From Isoetes taiwanensis (taxonomy: Eukaryota; Streptophyta; Lycopodiopsida; Isoetales; Isoetaceae), in contig JAJEKV010000767.1 in NCBI GenBank assembly GCA_021234155.1, positions 29,806-93,805 on the forward strand: 64,000 nucleotides of DNA, in the 5' to 3' direction. The notes beneath the pieces are model-generated. The model did not search any database and was not told the DNA's origin. It was given only the letters and a program-made list of their open reading frames with translations. The position numbers and the translations under genes were made by a program. Of this stretch, positions 1 through 10,402 are shown piece by piece (position 1 is the stretch's first letter; every line of letters starts with the position of its first letter).

Positions 1-840
1 TTTGCAGGTCGTCTTCATTTGTAGTGAAATCGTGATGGGAGAAACGATGGAGAATCTCATGATCTTGAAGCGTCTTTGTATTCTTGGCATGTGTAAGTGA
101 AGATGGAGAAACAACAAAGCACGGAGGTAGTCCTGTTAGAAAAAATTTACGAGGTCGAGCCATTGTAGTGTCGGGGATGGTACAAATGGTGGTGGAAGAT
201 TGCTACGCGCAGCGGTGAGGGTTGGAAAGGTGGTGGCAGCGGTTTCCTCTTGTGGACTTGGAGAGAGGGCTGGAAAGGTGGTGGCGGTCTACTAGTTCTT
301 GGACTCGGAGTGTCTTCGGAGAAGCAACAAAGACCTTGTCGAGGTAGGTGTTGAAGAAGCATCTCCGCCTTGTGTTCCATCCGAAGTAGAGGTACTTGGG
401 CAAACAAATGGTGGTGGAAGTTTGTTCACGGCGGTTAACCATGTCAAACAACCGCAAAAATGGTGGGCTTGTTACTAACTCACAAGTCGATTGGACTAAT
501 GATATTCGAGAATACAATTGCTATTCGAATAGTATTTTTTGTGTGCGACATTTGCCGTGTGTGTGCAAAGATGCTATTCCGAATCACACTTATCCGAGTG
601 TTTGGACAAGGCATTATTCGCATCACATAGAAAAAGACAACCGACAAAGTGGCCTACCTTTAAAAGGACAATTCGCGCCTCGATTCGATTCGGCGCCAGA
701 GATTTAGTCGCCGGCCCCGAAGCCTTAGATCAATATACATTTGTTTGTATTCGATTTACATAGCGAAAATAATGGACGGAGTAAGCATGTAAAAGTACAT
801 GTAATGCGATCTTTCTTTTGTTTTCGATTTTGCTTACGTA
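1..840. other. No gene recognised; scattered TATTC/GAATA palindromes
   Basis: No convincing coding signal is seen; the short ORFs on both strands are low complexity and resemble nothing I know. From about 500 to 600 there are isolated short palindromes of the TATTCGAATA type. These look like dispersed versions of the core of the minisatellite that begins at about 846. Confidence 0.5.
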
Positions 841-845
841 GGCCA

Positions 846-1125
846 AAGTGTATTCCGTAATACACTTTGCCCATTTAGCGAAGAGCAAAGTGTATTACGG
901 AATACACTTTGCTTTATCGGCCAAGTGCAAGGTGTATTCGAATACACATTGCCCTTCGGTCGAAGAGCAAAGTGTATTGTGTATTCGAATACACTTTGCC
1001 CTTCGCCGTGTGAGCAAAGTGTATGATAGGAATACACTTTGCTCTTCGACCGAAGGGCAAAGTGTATTCCCGCCAATACCTTGCAGCCCGATAAAGCAAA
1101 GTGTATTAGGAATACATTTTGCTTG
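846..1125. repeat. 42-bp palindromic minisatellite, array A (about 7 units)
   Basis: Seven degenerate units, with cores near 851, 893, 934, 975, 1022, 1065 and 1104, are spaced about 42 bp apart. Each unit holds an inverted repeat with half-site CAAAGTGTATTCC meeting its own complement, followed by a spacer of about 16 bp. Short ORFs on both strands here are translations of the repeat and should not be read as proteins. The same repeat recurs in an intron at 3128-3364. Confidence 0.85.
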
Positions 1126-1370
1126 TAATTTTTAGAACGCTTGCTTTTTGCACTAAGATGACACACTTTTTAGTCTGCAACATACCATTTTATAGGTTAA
1201 AAATAACACTTATGAGTCCAATTTAGGCACAAAAACATGACTTAGAGTGACAATATTTTAGCTTGTTTTCTGTCTTTTCACGGGCCGGGGCACAAGTTTA
1301 GTAAATGTTATTCGGAATACAACTTTCGCTTTTGAATTTCTGTCTTAACAAGGTAGTTTTCAACGTTTCG

Positions 1371-4300
1371 ATGGCGGGGAAGAAGGAAGCAAGAGGCGTC
1401 AAAGAAATCTCACAAGCCTAAGCGGCCCACACCCTCGAAGCTAATCGGCCCGACCGAGACGAGCCCGCTATTTACGAGAATTTTCAAACGCGGTGGTTCG
1501 TGACCGTGGGTGCAGATGGAAAAAATCTGACACCGTTCGCATGCGTCGTAAAATTCTTTGGCAACAAAAGATACGCCCGACTCGAAGTTTGTCAACCTTG
1601 GGACAATAAAGATGTCCGATGTTGCCGGACAAGGAGGTCGTGGGGAGGCTTTCCTTCAAGACCTCCCAAGGCTTTATTATTGTGGACATCGCGATTCTTT
1701 AAAATTGTCAATGTGCAACCACCAGCATTGTACAACTTCTTTTCACACTACCTGGGCTAAAAACGGCTGTGTTCATTAATTAAGCAGGTTTGTTCCAAAG
1801 ACAAGCGAGGACTTTCCTATCGGTGAGTCCGGAGCAATCGATGGAGAAAGGTCACAATCACCACCTACCGCTAGTTCTTGGGGAGGTCATCGGATAAAGG
1901 TTCCGAGGAACAAGGCGAGGAAGAACCCCCGTGCAAAAAAAAACTTAGCAGGCCAAGGCAAACGATAGGCGCTAAAGAACCAAAGAAGCCGGAAGGTATG
2001 GGAGATTGTTGTTCTTTGAAATCGCCGAGGAACAACCAAAAACGAAGAAGGGAAAGGGCAAGGCTCTGGGGTGGCCATTAAAGAAAAAAAAGGTGGATAA
2101 GACCTCGGAGAGGATGGAACAAATAAATCTTAACAAGTATGTTCAAGGGTAATATACTTGCCGGTAACCTCAATGAGGTTGCCATAGAAGAATGAAGCCG
2201 GTGAGCCCCCCTTCAAGTTCGAAAAAATCTATCGACCATTTAAGAAATTTGAAGGACGAGAATAAGGAGCAACCCCAATGCCCATGTTGCTCAATTGTTG
2301 TTCTTGTTGATGAGAACACGGTGCATGGACCCCAAGGACTACTGACGGAGAAAATGCTGAACACTTACATGCACTATGTCCTTGGGGAAACCACAGATTT
2401 CAAAGCAAAGGAGACAGGTTGTACAAAGAAAAAAACAACCCAAGATATCTCTCAGGCTCTATCTTTGCATCTTGGGGCTGACAGACGAGGAAGCCAAAAT
2501 CGTTGCCAACACACACAATGCTGACAACGAATATAAGCTGAAAATGAGCTTTGTGGACAAAATCAGGTTCATGCACAGGGAATATATGATATTTAAAGAA
2601 AAATATGGAGAAGATTTGAAGAAGCCACAATACTCATTGGAACTAAAGGAAGCGTGTGCTGTGGAGTGCTGCCTCAAATATGACGAGGCTAACAAACGGC
2701 AGTCTCTAATACCACACGACAACTGGTTCCAGCTAGCCTTCAGAGATGGCAGAGTAAGTTGTTTTTGTATTCTGGAATACCCCTACAGCCCTCCCACTGA
2801 TATCGCTTTCTTCTCTCCAGATTTGGGACCTCCAAAACGAAATATTCACCATGTTCGAGCGTGGTGATTTGAAAAGCAAAGGCAAGGTCTCCGAAAAGAA
2901 AAAAGGATCCGACGTCCCCAAAAAGGAAATGACAATCACTGTGTGGCGAGAAATGCAGGGCTTCACAGATATGGATATATTAGCAAGGCTGCTGCAAAAG
3001 GTTGTCGATAAAGAATTTACTCTCGAAGAAATGTCCAAGGAGCTCCACAAGTAAGAATGCCACTTTGGGTTCTTGTTTGGTAGGGACAAGTGTAGTTTGA
3101 AAAACGCTGGCTTGCACGCGACATACAAAGTGTATTCCAGAATAGACTTGGGCTTTCGTGTGTGAGCCAAAGTGTATTCTGGAATACACTTTGGTCCTCA
3201 CGTGGGAGACAAGGTGTATTCCAGAATACACTTAGGCTCCCACACGAAAGCCAAAGTGTATTCTGGAATACACTTTGGCAATCGTGTGGGAGCCTAAGTG
3301 TATTCTGGAATACACTTTGGCTTACACCCGAAAGCCAAAGTGTATTCCGGAATACACTTTGGCTTTCAGTTTTTTTAGTAGATCTTTTTTGTTGCTTTTG
3401 TTATTAGTTTTCTTCCTTCTAACATTTGTGTGGTCTTACAGCCAGAAAAATGTCATCACATGTCAAACCTGCTTAATGGAGCAATTAAATGTTGACAGCT
3501 GGGAAAGGTGCAAGGAGCTTTATCCTATCGCAACCTCAGACGAAAGGATTGTGCAGTATGCGCCAAATTTTGAAGGCTGGGTATGTTGATTTGTTTTTTA
3601 TATTGTTGTTTTTCTTGTTACTAAGACGCTTTTTTTTGCAGAGCAAAAAGAAAAACAAAGACCTGCCGGAGGGCTTCATGCACTTGGTAAGGGCAAAGAC
3701 GAGAAGAGAGGGATTGGGCGACGGCGTGTTCGGATCCGAGCCCTCCGACTACGAGAGGTTTACAATGTTCGATCAAAATAACCTCTTCTCTATTGTACAC
3801 GGTGATTGCACCAAATTAACCGAATCAATAAAGCCCCAAGATTTTACCTTGGTAGTAGCTGACCTTCCATATGGGTTTAAGCTGAAAAGGACCCTTCTGA
3901 CGACCACCATTTAAAACTCGAGTTTAACGCTTTTCGTCGTGACATAAAGCGATTACGACGACAAAACATTGGAGGTCTGGTTGTATTTCACTCAAGCATG
4001 CAATCAGGTCTTGTGGAAGCCCGACTTCAAGAATCACTTCGATTCGCTTTGCCCAAAATTTGGTTATGAAAATCTGGTTTGGTAAGCACTTATTCGAATA
4101 CACAAGTCCTTTTGTTTTTCCTTACCTTTGTTTTCTTTGTTAGTTACAACTGTAGCATTTTTAAATTCTTTTTGGGAGTTTCTATTCCGGAATACGTTTC
4201 TTTTGCCTGTACTTAAATCCTTCTTTATTTTTAATTTCCTTAGGTACAAAACAAATATTAATTACCATGATGGAGGCCCGCGTCTGCTAAGTAAGGTTGA

Positions 4301-4848
4301 ATATCTTCACGTGGCTTATTGGAGTTTTGACGGAAAACGTACAATGGAACACTTCAACACAGCGGCATGCCAGAACTTTTCAAACGTGTTGGAGTTTCCA
4401 GCTGTGTTACAGAAGTTGCAGGACCCTAGTGCACAAGGAAGAATAGTGAATCACTACCAAAAGCCCGAGAAACTTATTAACCATCTTACGGACATGTTCT
4501 CACGCCCGTGAGATTGGGTGCTTGCGCGCCGGCTCGGGTACAACTATTGCTTGTGCACTTAAGAAGGGCCGTAATTGTGTAGCTGTTGACATTGACAAGG
4601 AGGCTGTACAGTTCATCAAGATGAGACTTTCTGCCTTACCAACTCTACCAGACGAGAATCAAGAGTTGGAGGCAAAGTCTAACTCTGATTTTGCTAAGAT
4701 GACATCTTCGGAGATACAGCCTCCTTTTACGAGCTCTTTAGAAGACGAAGCTACATTTGCAGAGCTGAAAGAAGTTGCTCTAGCTACAATACAAGCGACC
4801 CACCAACACGAGAAAAGCCTAAGTCACCAGAGAAAGGTGAAACGTTAG
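1371..4848 (+). pseudogene. Beta-class DNA methyltransferase-like gene, spliced, several frame breaks
   Basis: This looks like a plant-spliced gene encoding a DNA N4-cytosine or N6-adenine methyltransferase of beta order, with the catalytic motif before the SAM motif. Supported exons end at 2753 and cover 2821-3050, 3442-3580, 3642-4081 and 4244-4848. All four introns are GT-AG with matching phases. The fourth exon has the catalytic motif DLPYG (about 3862-3876). The last exon has AGSGTT, then GRNCVAVDID (about 4531-4600), a typical SAM-binding motif I. Upstream parts (1371-2520) include basic stretches, a CPCC motif and Cys/His-rich segments of unknown function. Frame breaks lie near 2478 (GGGGCTG), 3885, 4060 (AAAA run) and 4511-4530; the ATG at 1371 is only a candidate start. 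Because exons and splice sites are well kept, either recent decay or consensus error could explain the breaks. Whether the target is N4C or N6A cannot be told. Confidence 0.7.
3128..3364. repeat. 42-bp palindromic minisatellite, array B (6 units, in an intron)
   Basis: Six units have cores at 3133, 3175, 3217, 3259, 3301 and 3343, an exact 42-bp period. Each contains a near-perfect 26-bp palindrome (half-site CAAAGTGTATTCC and its complement). Successive 16-18 bp spacers are bounded by GGCT and AGCC and tend to alternate in orientation. The array lies inside intron 3051-3441 of the methyltransferase-like gene. It is the same family as 846-1125. Confidence 0.9.
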
Positions 4849-5208
4849 AACTGGTCAAGCTGAGAGCAGCAAGAAGAATGAAGAAGATTTTAATTTAGAT
4901 CTCTGACGGATTTTTGTTGTGGCTACTGATTGACATCTATTATTTATTGCCATTATTGGCTTATTGATATAACACAAAACCAGTAATGAAATTATTATTA
5001 TTATGTTTACTAAATTTGTGTTTTTTGTACATCGACCTCTAATGAATTACATGCTCATGTCTCAAATCTGCTATTTTCATGTGCTTAACTCTAAAAAACC
5101 AAAGTCCTGTCCAAAGAGTGCCCCAAAAACAGGCCAAAAAAAAACTGATACTCCTGAAACTTTGAACCTTTCTTAAAAAAGCCCAATTTCTGAAGTGCCG
5201 TGCTTTTT
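4849..5208. other. Intergenic, AT-rich; 3' flank of LINE relic
   Basis: The methyltransferase reading frame stops at 4848. The rest is AT-rich with no coding signal. It probably includes the 3' flank of that gene and the 3' untranslated end of the minus-strand LINE relic that ends at 5209. Confidence 0.4.
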
Positions 5209-5381
5209 CTAAAGGAATCTTTGAAACGGGAGTGCTGCAACACTCCCGTTTAATTTGCAACCTTGTTCAAGTCTTAATCCATTTCTTGGGATGGAATTGG
5301 GAACTGTAAAGGGGAAGTAAATAGAGTGGAGCAGAACCAATCTAAGTTGCCTCCAGCCAAAGGACAGGCATTTATCCAAGT
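5209..5381 (-). pseudogene. LINE-type RT C-terminal relic, 3' half (split by gypsy-1)
   Basis: On the minus strand the frame that enters gypsy-1 at 35828-35990 resumes here at the other end of the insertion. It runs on without a stop to 5209 once one copy of the CAAGT duplication is removed. Only the continuity of the frame supports the call for this half; no motif is recognisable on its own. Confidence 0.5.
5377..5381. repeat. Target site duplication CAAGT (left) of gypsy-1
   Basis: CAAGT directly precedes the TGTGACG end of the LTR. The identical CAAGT directly follows the other LTR at 35828-35832. Five bases is the normal duplication for Ty3/gypsy integrases. Confidence 0.9.
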
Positions 5382-6988
5382 TGTGACGCTCCCTGAACAT
5401 ATACGACACTCGAACGTATACATACGGGGACTTTCCCATCCCATGGCAACCAACTCACCATGAGCAGGGCCCTCCGTCTAACTCGGGCCATCTATAAGAA
5501 GATGCTCAAGTGAAGGACACAGAGGGGTCATTCGGCCCACGCCTTCAATGGGGCTCCTATGTCGCGGAAGCGTGAATACAAGGTTAGCACACAGCATAAT
5601 CATATCATAATTTACCACCACGAGGGGTGGCACATCCATCCAAGTGACAACAACAAAGAATATGCATTTAATACTAGGGAAAACACCCAAACCCATGGTT
5701 CTACCCCGGCTCAGACTCCAGGGAGGTTCGACTGACGGCTAGGTCTCAAGAGATCAGCAGACCGAATCTAGACATGGCGTTGGCTGGCATAGAACATCGG
5801 CTAGGGTTTTCCACTCCATCCGCCCCTCCTGTGCACACTTTGCAAATGAGTCCAATCATGCTATGGCGTCAATATAGCCTTCCGGACACGCAGACTCAAG
5901 GTATCACCCTTCGAGCCTACTCCAGGGTTCATGAAGCCCCGTCCAATGAGGCAGGTCAGGGAAGCGTCCCCTTCCAGGATCACAGTGGTTCCATGGGTGA
6001 GCTAGAGAATACGTGCCGCATCAGCGACCCCTGCATCCGTACCCGACTTACTCACCCTAAATCTACTCAAAGCTTAATGGGGTGCCCCCATACGGGTCAC
6101 ACCCACGTACCCTGAGGGAGTGTCGGACCCATACCGGCCCCTCGTGACCGGCCATCGGGCCTAGCCCTTGTAGGGTCTCGGGGAGCCTTTTATGTTAGGT
6201 GCAAGACCCCACCCCCACTTCAACTTGCGTCCCTTATCCGGTGCTAAGCAATTCCATAGCATCCACGCACTTCGGTGGTCTCTTGTGCAATGTGCCGCGA
6301 ACTAATGGGAAGTAGGGGATCAACCTAGGAGTATACTACTAACATGGCTCAGAGGTCTCTACCCCCTTAATTCCCCATTTCGAGTAATACTATGCAAAGA
6401 ACTATCAATCCATCCTTTAAGAGCAAGACCAGAATCAGAAATAAAGAGAACTCACCTTTACAATCAAGGGTTAGTTCCTACAAGTAAAGCACATAGAGAA
6501 TAGACGAAACAAACACAACAAGTGCCCAACAGGGCCGCTACCCTAGAATTCTCAAGCTACACTAACCACCCACCTGAGTTCCTGCTGGATCCGTTGTCAT
6601 TTGGTGCTTCCATCTTCCCTGGACTTGGCGCTCATCTCTGGACACACAGGTAAAGGTGCTTGGCAAAGGTGGGCGCTCAGCTCCTGCTCCTCTTGGACGA
6701 TTAGGGGGGTCAATTAGGGATAGGGTCAAGTTGATGGATCAATTTGGAATTCCCCATGCTGGCCAATCGATTTAGGTCAGGTGGCGCCTTCCCAAAGCAT
6801 TTAGACATTAATTAACCCATTTACATATTAATTCCTTAATTATAGGTTATTATCCTTAATAATTAAATTAGCATAGCTAATTTAATCCCTTTTAGGACAA
6901 CCCCCTAGATTACAATACCCCATTACCTTTAATGGGTGACGGATCAGTATATTTATACGCATACCGTATAAATACTTGGAACGTCACA
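5382..6988 (-). repeat. Gypsy-1 3' LTR (1607 bp)
   Basis: Bounded by perfect 7-bp inverted ends TGTGACG/CGTCACA. A TATA-like ATAAATATA lies near 6947-6972, read on the minus strand close to the LTR start. It is about 430 bp longer than the 5' LTR because the 5' copy lacks the segment matching about 5961-6390. Confidence 0.9.
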
Positions 6989-7002
6989 TTCTCCCCTCCT
7001 TA
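6989..7002 (-). other. Gypsy-1 polypurine tract
   Basis: On the minus strand the sequence TAAGGAGGGGAGAA lies immediately upstream of the 3' LTR. This is the usual position of the plus-strand priming polypurine tract. Confidence 0.85.
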
Positions 7003-7578
7003 GAAAATAATGTTGTCCTCAGCATTGGGGTTAGATATAAAAATAGAAAATTATATTATGAAGGAAGGTAATTCCTTATTTCCGAAGGTAATACATTGAA
7101 AATTTTAAAGTTTGAAATAGTTTAAGCACCGAGGTGCATTTCACATGGTCATCACAAGCAAAAAGTTCAAGGACCGAAGTCCAATATCAACATCAGAGTA
7201 ACAAAAGACAAGACGTGTAGACAAAATAAAACTGGAGAAGTCGGGTCATCAGCAACCCTCTATACATGGGCAGGTCACGTACTGCTCACTGGCCTGCACA
7301 TGTCAATACATAAGTTTATGTAGGTAAGATAATTAGGTTGTAGTTGAAGGGACCACCCCCTATAAGAATAAAAGAAAATCTAGCTACAAGGGAGCCTATC
7401 ATGCCTATGGTTCGCAGTTCATTGCGGCGTAAGGAATGGCCAAGTTCCTATTATAGCCAAGATGAACGCGGCCTATCAGTTACATGCTTTCCAAGCAGTT
7501 CGCGGTGATATCCACGTTGAGAGTGCACCACGTCCTAGGGAACACGAATGTGATCCCATCATTGGTAACTATTATTAA
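7003..7578 (-). other. Gypsy-1 3' untranslated region
   Basis: About 575 bp between the end of pol and the polypurine tract. No coding signal is seen on either strand beyond short chance ORFs. Confidence 0.6.
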
Positions 7579-8580
7579 CTACGATGCAGCTACCCCTCTA
7601 CTGTATGATTCTCGGCGAATCAAGCCTTCAAGCTTACCGCCGGGAGCGGGGTTGATAGCATCGTTGATGGTGCAGCCTTGAGATTCCCGCATGAAGTCTG
7701 GATAGTGCTTCTCAAGGTCCACTTCCATCACCCACGTAGCATCCTCCACTGGCAAGTGTTTCCACTTGACCAAATATTGCAGCATTTGGGTCCTTCTGGT
7801 CTGTTTATATGCTCGATCAAGAAGAGCTTTAGGCACTATATCTAAATGCTCTTCTGTCATTTCAAGTAGGGTGGGTGTATCCAAGATCTCCTCTGGATCT
7901 GGGGTGTGCTGCTTTAGAAGACTCACATGAAAGACCTTGTGGATCTTCAAGCGGGGTGGCAATTCCAGGCGATATGCCTGTTCCCCAACACGTTCAGTGA
8001 TTTTGAACGGCCCAGTCCATCTGGGTGCCAGCTTCTTGCAGTTACCAATTTTAAGCTTGGCTTGTTTTACCTTAATCTTAAGCCAAACCGATTCACCTAT
8101 CTGGAAGACTCGTGGGGTCCTGTGCTTATCTGCTACACTCTTCTGGCGACTGCGTGCAGCCAATAAGTATCCACGAACTTCTTCAACCAAAGCTTGCATT
8201 TCTAAGAGGAGTTGTTGAGATACCTCCACTTTAGAAATGGGGTTATGCGATGTGTCTGGAGTAAGGCATTGATAACCATAATTTATCATGAAGGGAGACA
8301 TTCTAGAAGATTCCTGTTTCATACTGTTATAGGCAAACTCAACTAGATAAATATAGTCAGCCCATTGTGATTGCTTACTCCACACATAACTGCGTAGCAT
8401 GTCCTCTATAATATGATTGGTACGCTCTGTCTGACCGTCCGTCTGAGGATGATATGCCGTACTCATAGCAAGCTTGGTTTGGATGGTGGCAAAGAAATCT
8501 TTCCAGAATGCACTTACGAATTTGGGATCCCTGTCGGAGTCAATGTGGCATTCCGTGCAATCTGAAGATCTCCTTTGCAA
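7579..8580 (-). pseudogene. Gypsy-1 pol, 3' part: integrase core/C-terminus and chromodomain
   Basis: This frame begins around the second catalytic Asp of the integrase (SDRDPKF) and includes the catalytic Glu region (QTDGQTERTN). It continues through the GPF/Y-type C-terminal domain (RWTGPFKI, LLKQHTPDPEE). It ends with a chromodomain (YLVKWKHLPVEDATWV, about 7720-7800). The chromodomain binds modified histone H3 tails in related chromoviruses and steers integration to heterochromatin. The frame overlaps the upstream pol ORF by 41 bp. A single-base frameshift near 8541-8575 separates the integrase into two frames, where the family has one continuous ORF. Confidence 0.9.
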
Positions 8581-10399
8581 AAAGCAGAGCAGTATCGAAG
8601 GCAGTGTCCGTGGTCCGACATGGCAAGAAATGAGCCATTTTTGACAATTTGTCGACCACTACCATCAATGCATCATATCCACGGAGAGCACGTGGAAGGC
8701 CCACAATGAAATCCATGGTTATCATTTCCCACTTAGCATTGGGCACGTCCAGCGGTTGCAACTCTCCTGGAATCCTTAATTGCTCAGCCTTGGTTTGCTG
8801 ACACACTTGACACTGCTTAATGTACCTGGCAATGTCCTTCTTCATCGAAGGCCAAAAATAACTGGAGCGGATCTTAAAGTAGGTCTTCATGAAACCTGCA
8901 TGTCCAGCTATAGGGTTGTTGTGCGTGTCATGGAGAATTAGCTTACGTACTCCTGAAGTCTCAGGTACACACAACTTATCCTTGTAATATAACAAGTTGC
9001 CTTCTTTCTTATACGAACGGAAAGCTTCACGTTCTTTATCTGTGCGTGCCTCCTTAGCCAAACTATCCCAAACATCACGGAACTCGGGATCTGTGGCCAA
9101 GGTCTGTTCTATCTGTTTCCCAAACTCACTGGTGAGTGTGGAAATCGCATTACAATGGGTTCGGGTTACCAAGGGATGGCGTGACAATGCATCTGCAACC
9201 ACATTGTTTTTCCCAGGCTTATACATAATCTCAAAATCATATTCCTCGAGAAACTCCATCCATCTTCTTTGACGGAGATTGAGATTGGGCTGGGTTGTTA
9301 GATAACGGAGACTCTGATGATCCGTATCCAACTGAAATCTTCTACCAAGAAGGTAGTGTCTCCATATATGCACAGCACGGACAATGGCTAACAATTCCTG
9401 ATCATGGGTAGGGTATCGCTGCTCAGTTCCGTTCATTTTCTTTGAATCATAGGCAATGACCCTCCCCTCCTGCATTAGGACTCCACCGGTTGCAATCTTA
9501 CTGGCATCCGTTGCCAATAATTTATCCTTTTTAGGATCGGGCAAAGTGAGGACTGGTGCTGACGTTAAAGCATCTTTAAGCTGCTGAAAACTTCCCTGGA
9601 CCTTTGCTTTCCAATGCTCAATCCAATCCTTCACCTTTTCATGCTTTGTAAGATTAGTAAGAGGTGCTGCAATTTTTGCAAAATCCTTAACAAATTTCCG
9701 ATAATACCCTGCTAATCCCAAGAAGCTTCGGACCTCTGAAACATTACCTGGAATAGGCCAATCCCTCACTGCCTCTATCTTTGCTGGATCTGTAGCAATT
9801 CCCTCTGCTGAAATGACATGTCCCAAATAATCCACCTTCAGAGTGGCAAACTTGCACTTAGAGAACTTGGCAAAGAGCTGATAACGTCTTAACTTTTGTA
9901 GGGCCAATCGAAGATGGGCCTCATGCTCCCCTAGAGTTTTACTATAGATGAGAATGTCATCAAAGAAAATAACAACAAAGTCATCCAAGTATTGGCGGAA
10001 GACATCATTCATTAAGCGCATAAAAGTCGCGGGGGCATTTGTTAATCCAAAAGGCATAACGGTAAACTCATAATGCCCATATCTAGTGCGAAAAGCAGAT
10101 TTATGGATGTCCTCCTCCTTAATCCTTATTTGATGATATCCGGAGCGTAAATCAATTTTTGAGAAATACTTGGCCCCTTGCAACTGGTCCATTAGGTCAT
10201 CTGCCCTAGGCAAAGCATAGCGATTCTTGATGGTGTATTTATTGAGCTGCCTATAATCAATACACATCCTCAAGGAGCCATCCTTTTTCTTAACAAAAAG
10301 GATAGGAGCGCCAAAAGGCGAAACACTAGGTCGAATGAAGCCTAGGTTTAATAACTCCTGAAGTTGTTTCTTAAGCTCTGCCAATTCAAGGGGACTCAT
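8540..10399 (-). pseudogene. Gypsy-1 pol, 5' part: reverse transcriptase, RNase H, integrase N-half
   Basis: Domains in order: RT starting with [38 protein letters not shown] and the catalytic box [11 protein letters not shown] (near 9950-9980). RNase H follows with [24 protein letters not shown] and VADALSRH. The integrase HHCC zinc finger (ends [10 protein letters not shown]) and first catalytic Asp (MDFIVGL) come last. All expected catalytic residues are visible. The ORF sits in the same frame as gag-pro and is separated from it only by one stop codon at 10403-10405. It ends early at the integrase frameshift near 8545. Confidence 0.95.
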
Positions 10400-10402
10400 A
10401 CG

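Noticed and set aside
834-1166. ORFs of 61-110 codons on both strands with repeated VYSNT/FALR words
   Set aside because: They are translations of the 42-bp palindromic repeat in every frame, not proteins. The same holds for ORFs over 2980-3407.
846-3364. Regular repeats with spacers, considered as a CRISPR array
   Set aside because: The repeats are palindromic across their full length, spacers are similar to one another and simply invert, and the setting is a plant intron. No cas genes.
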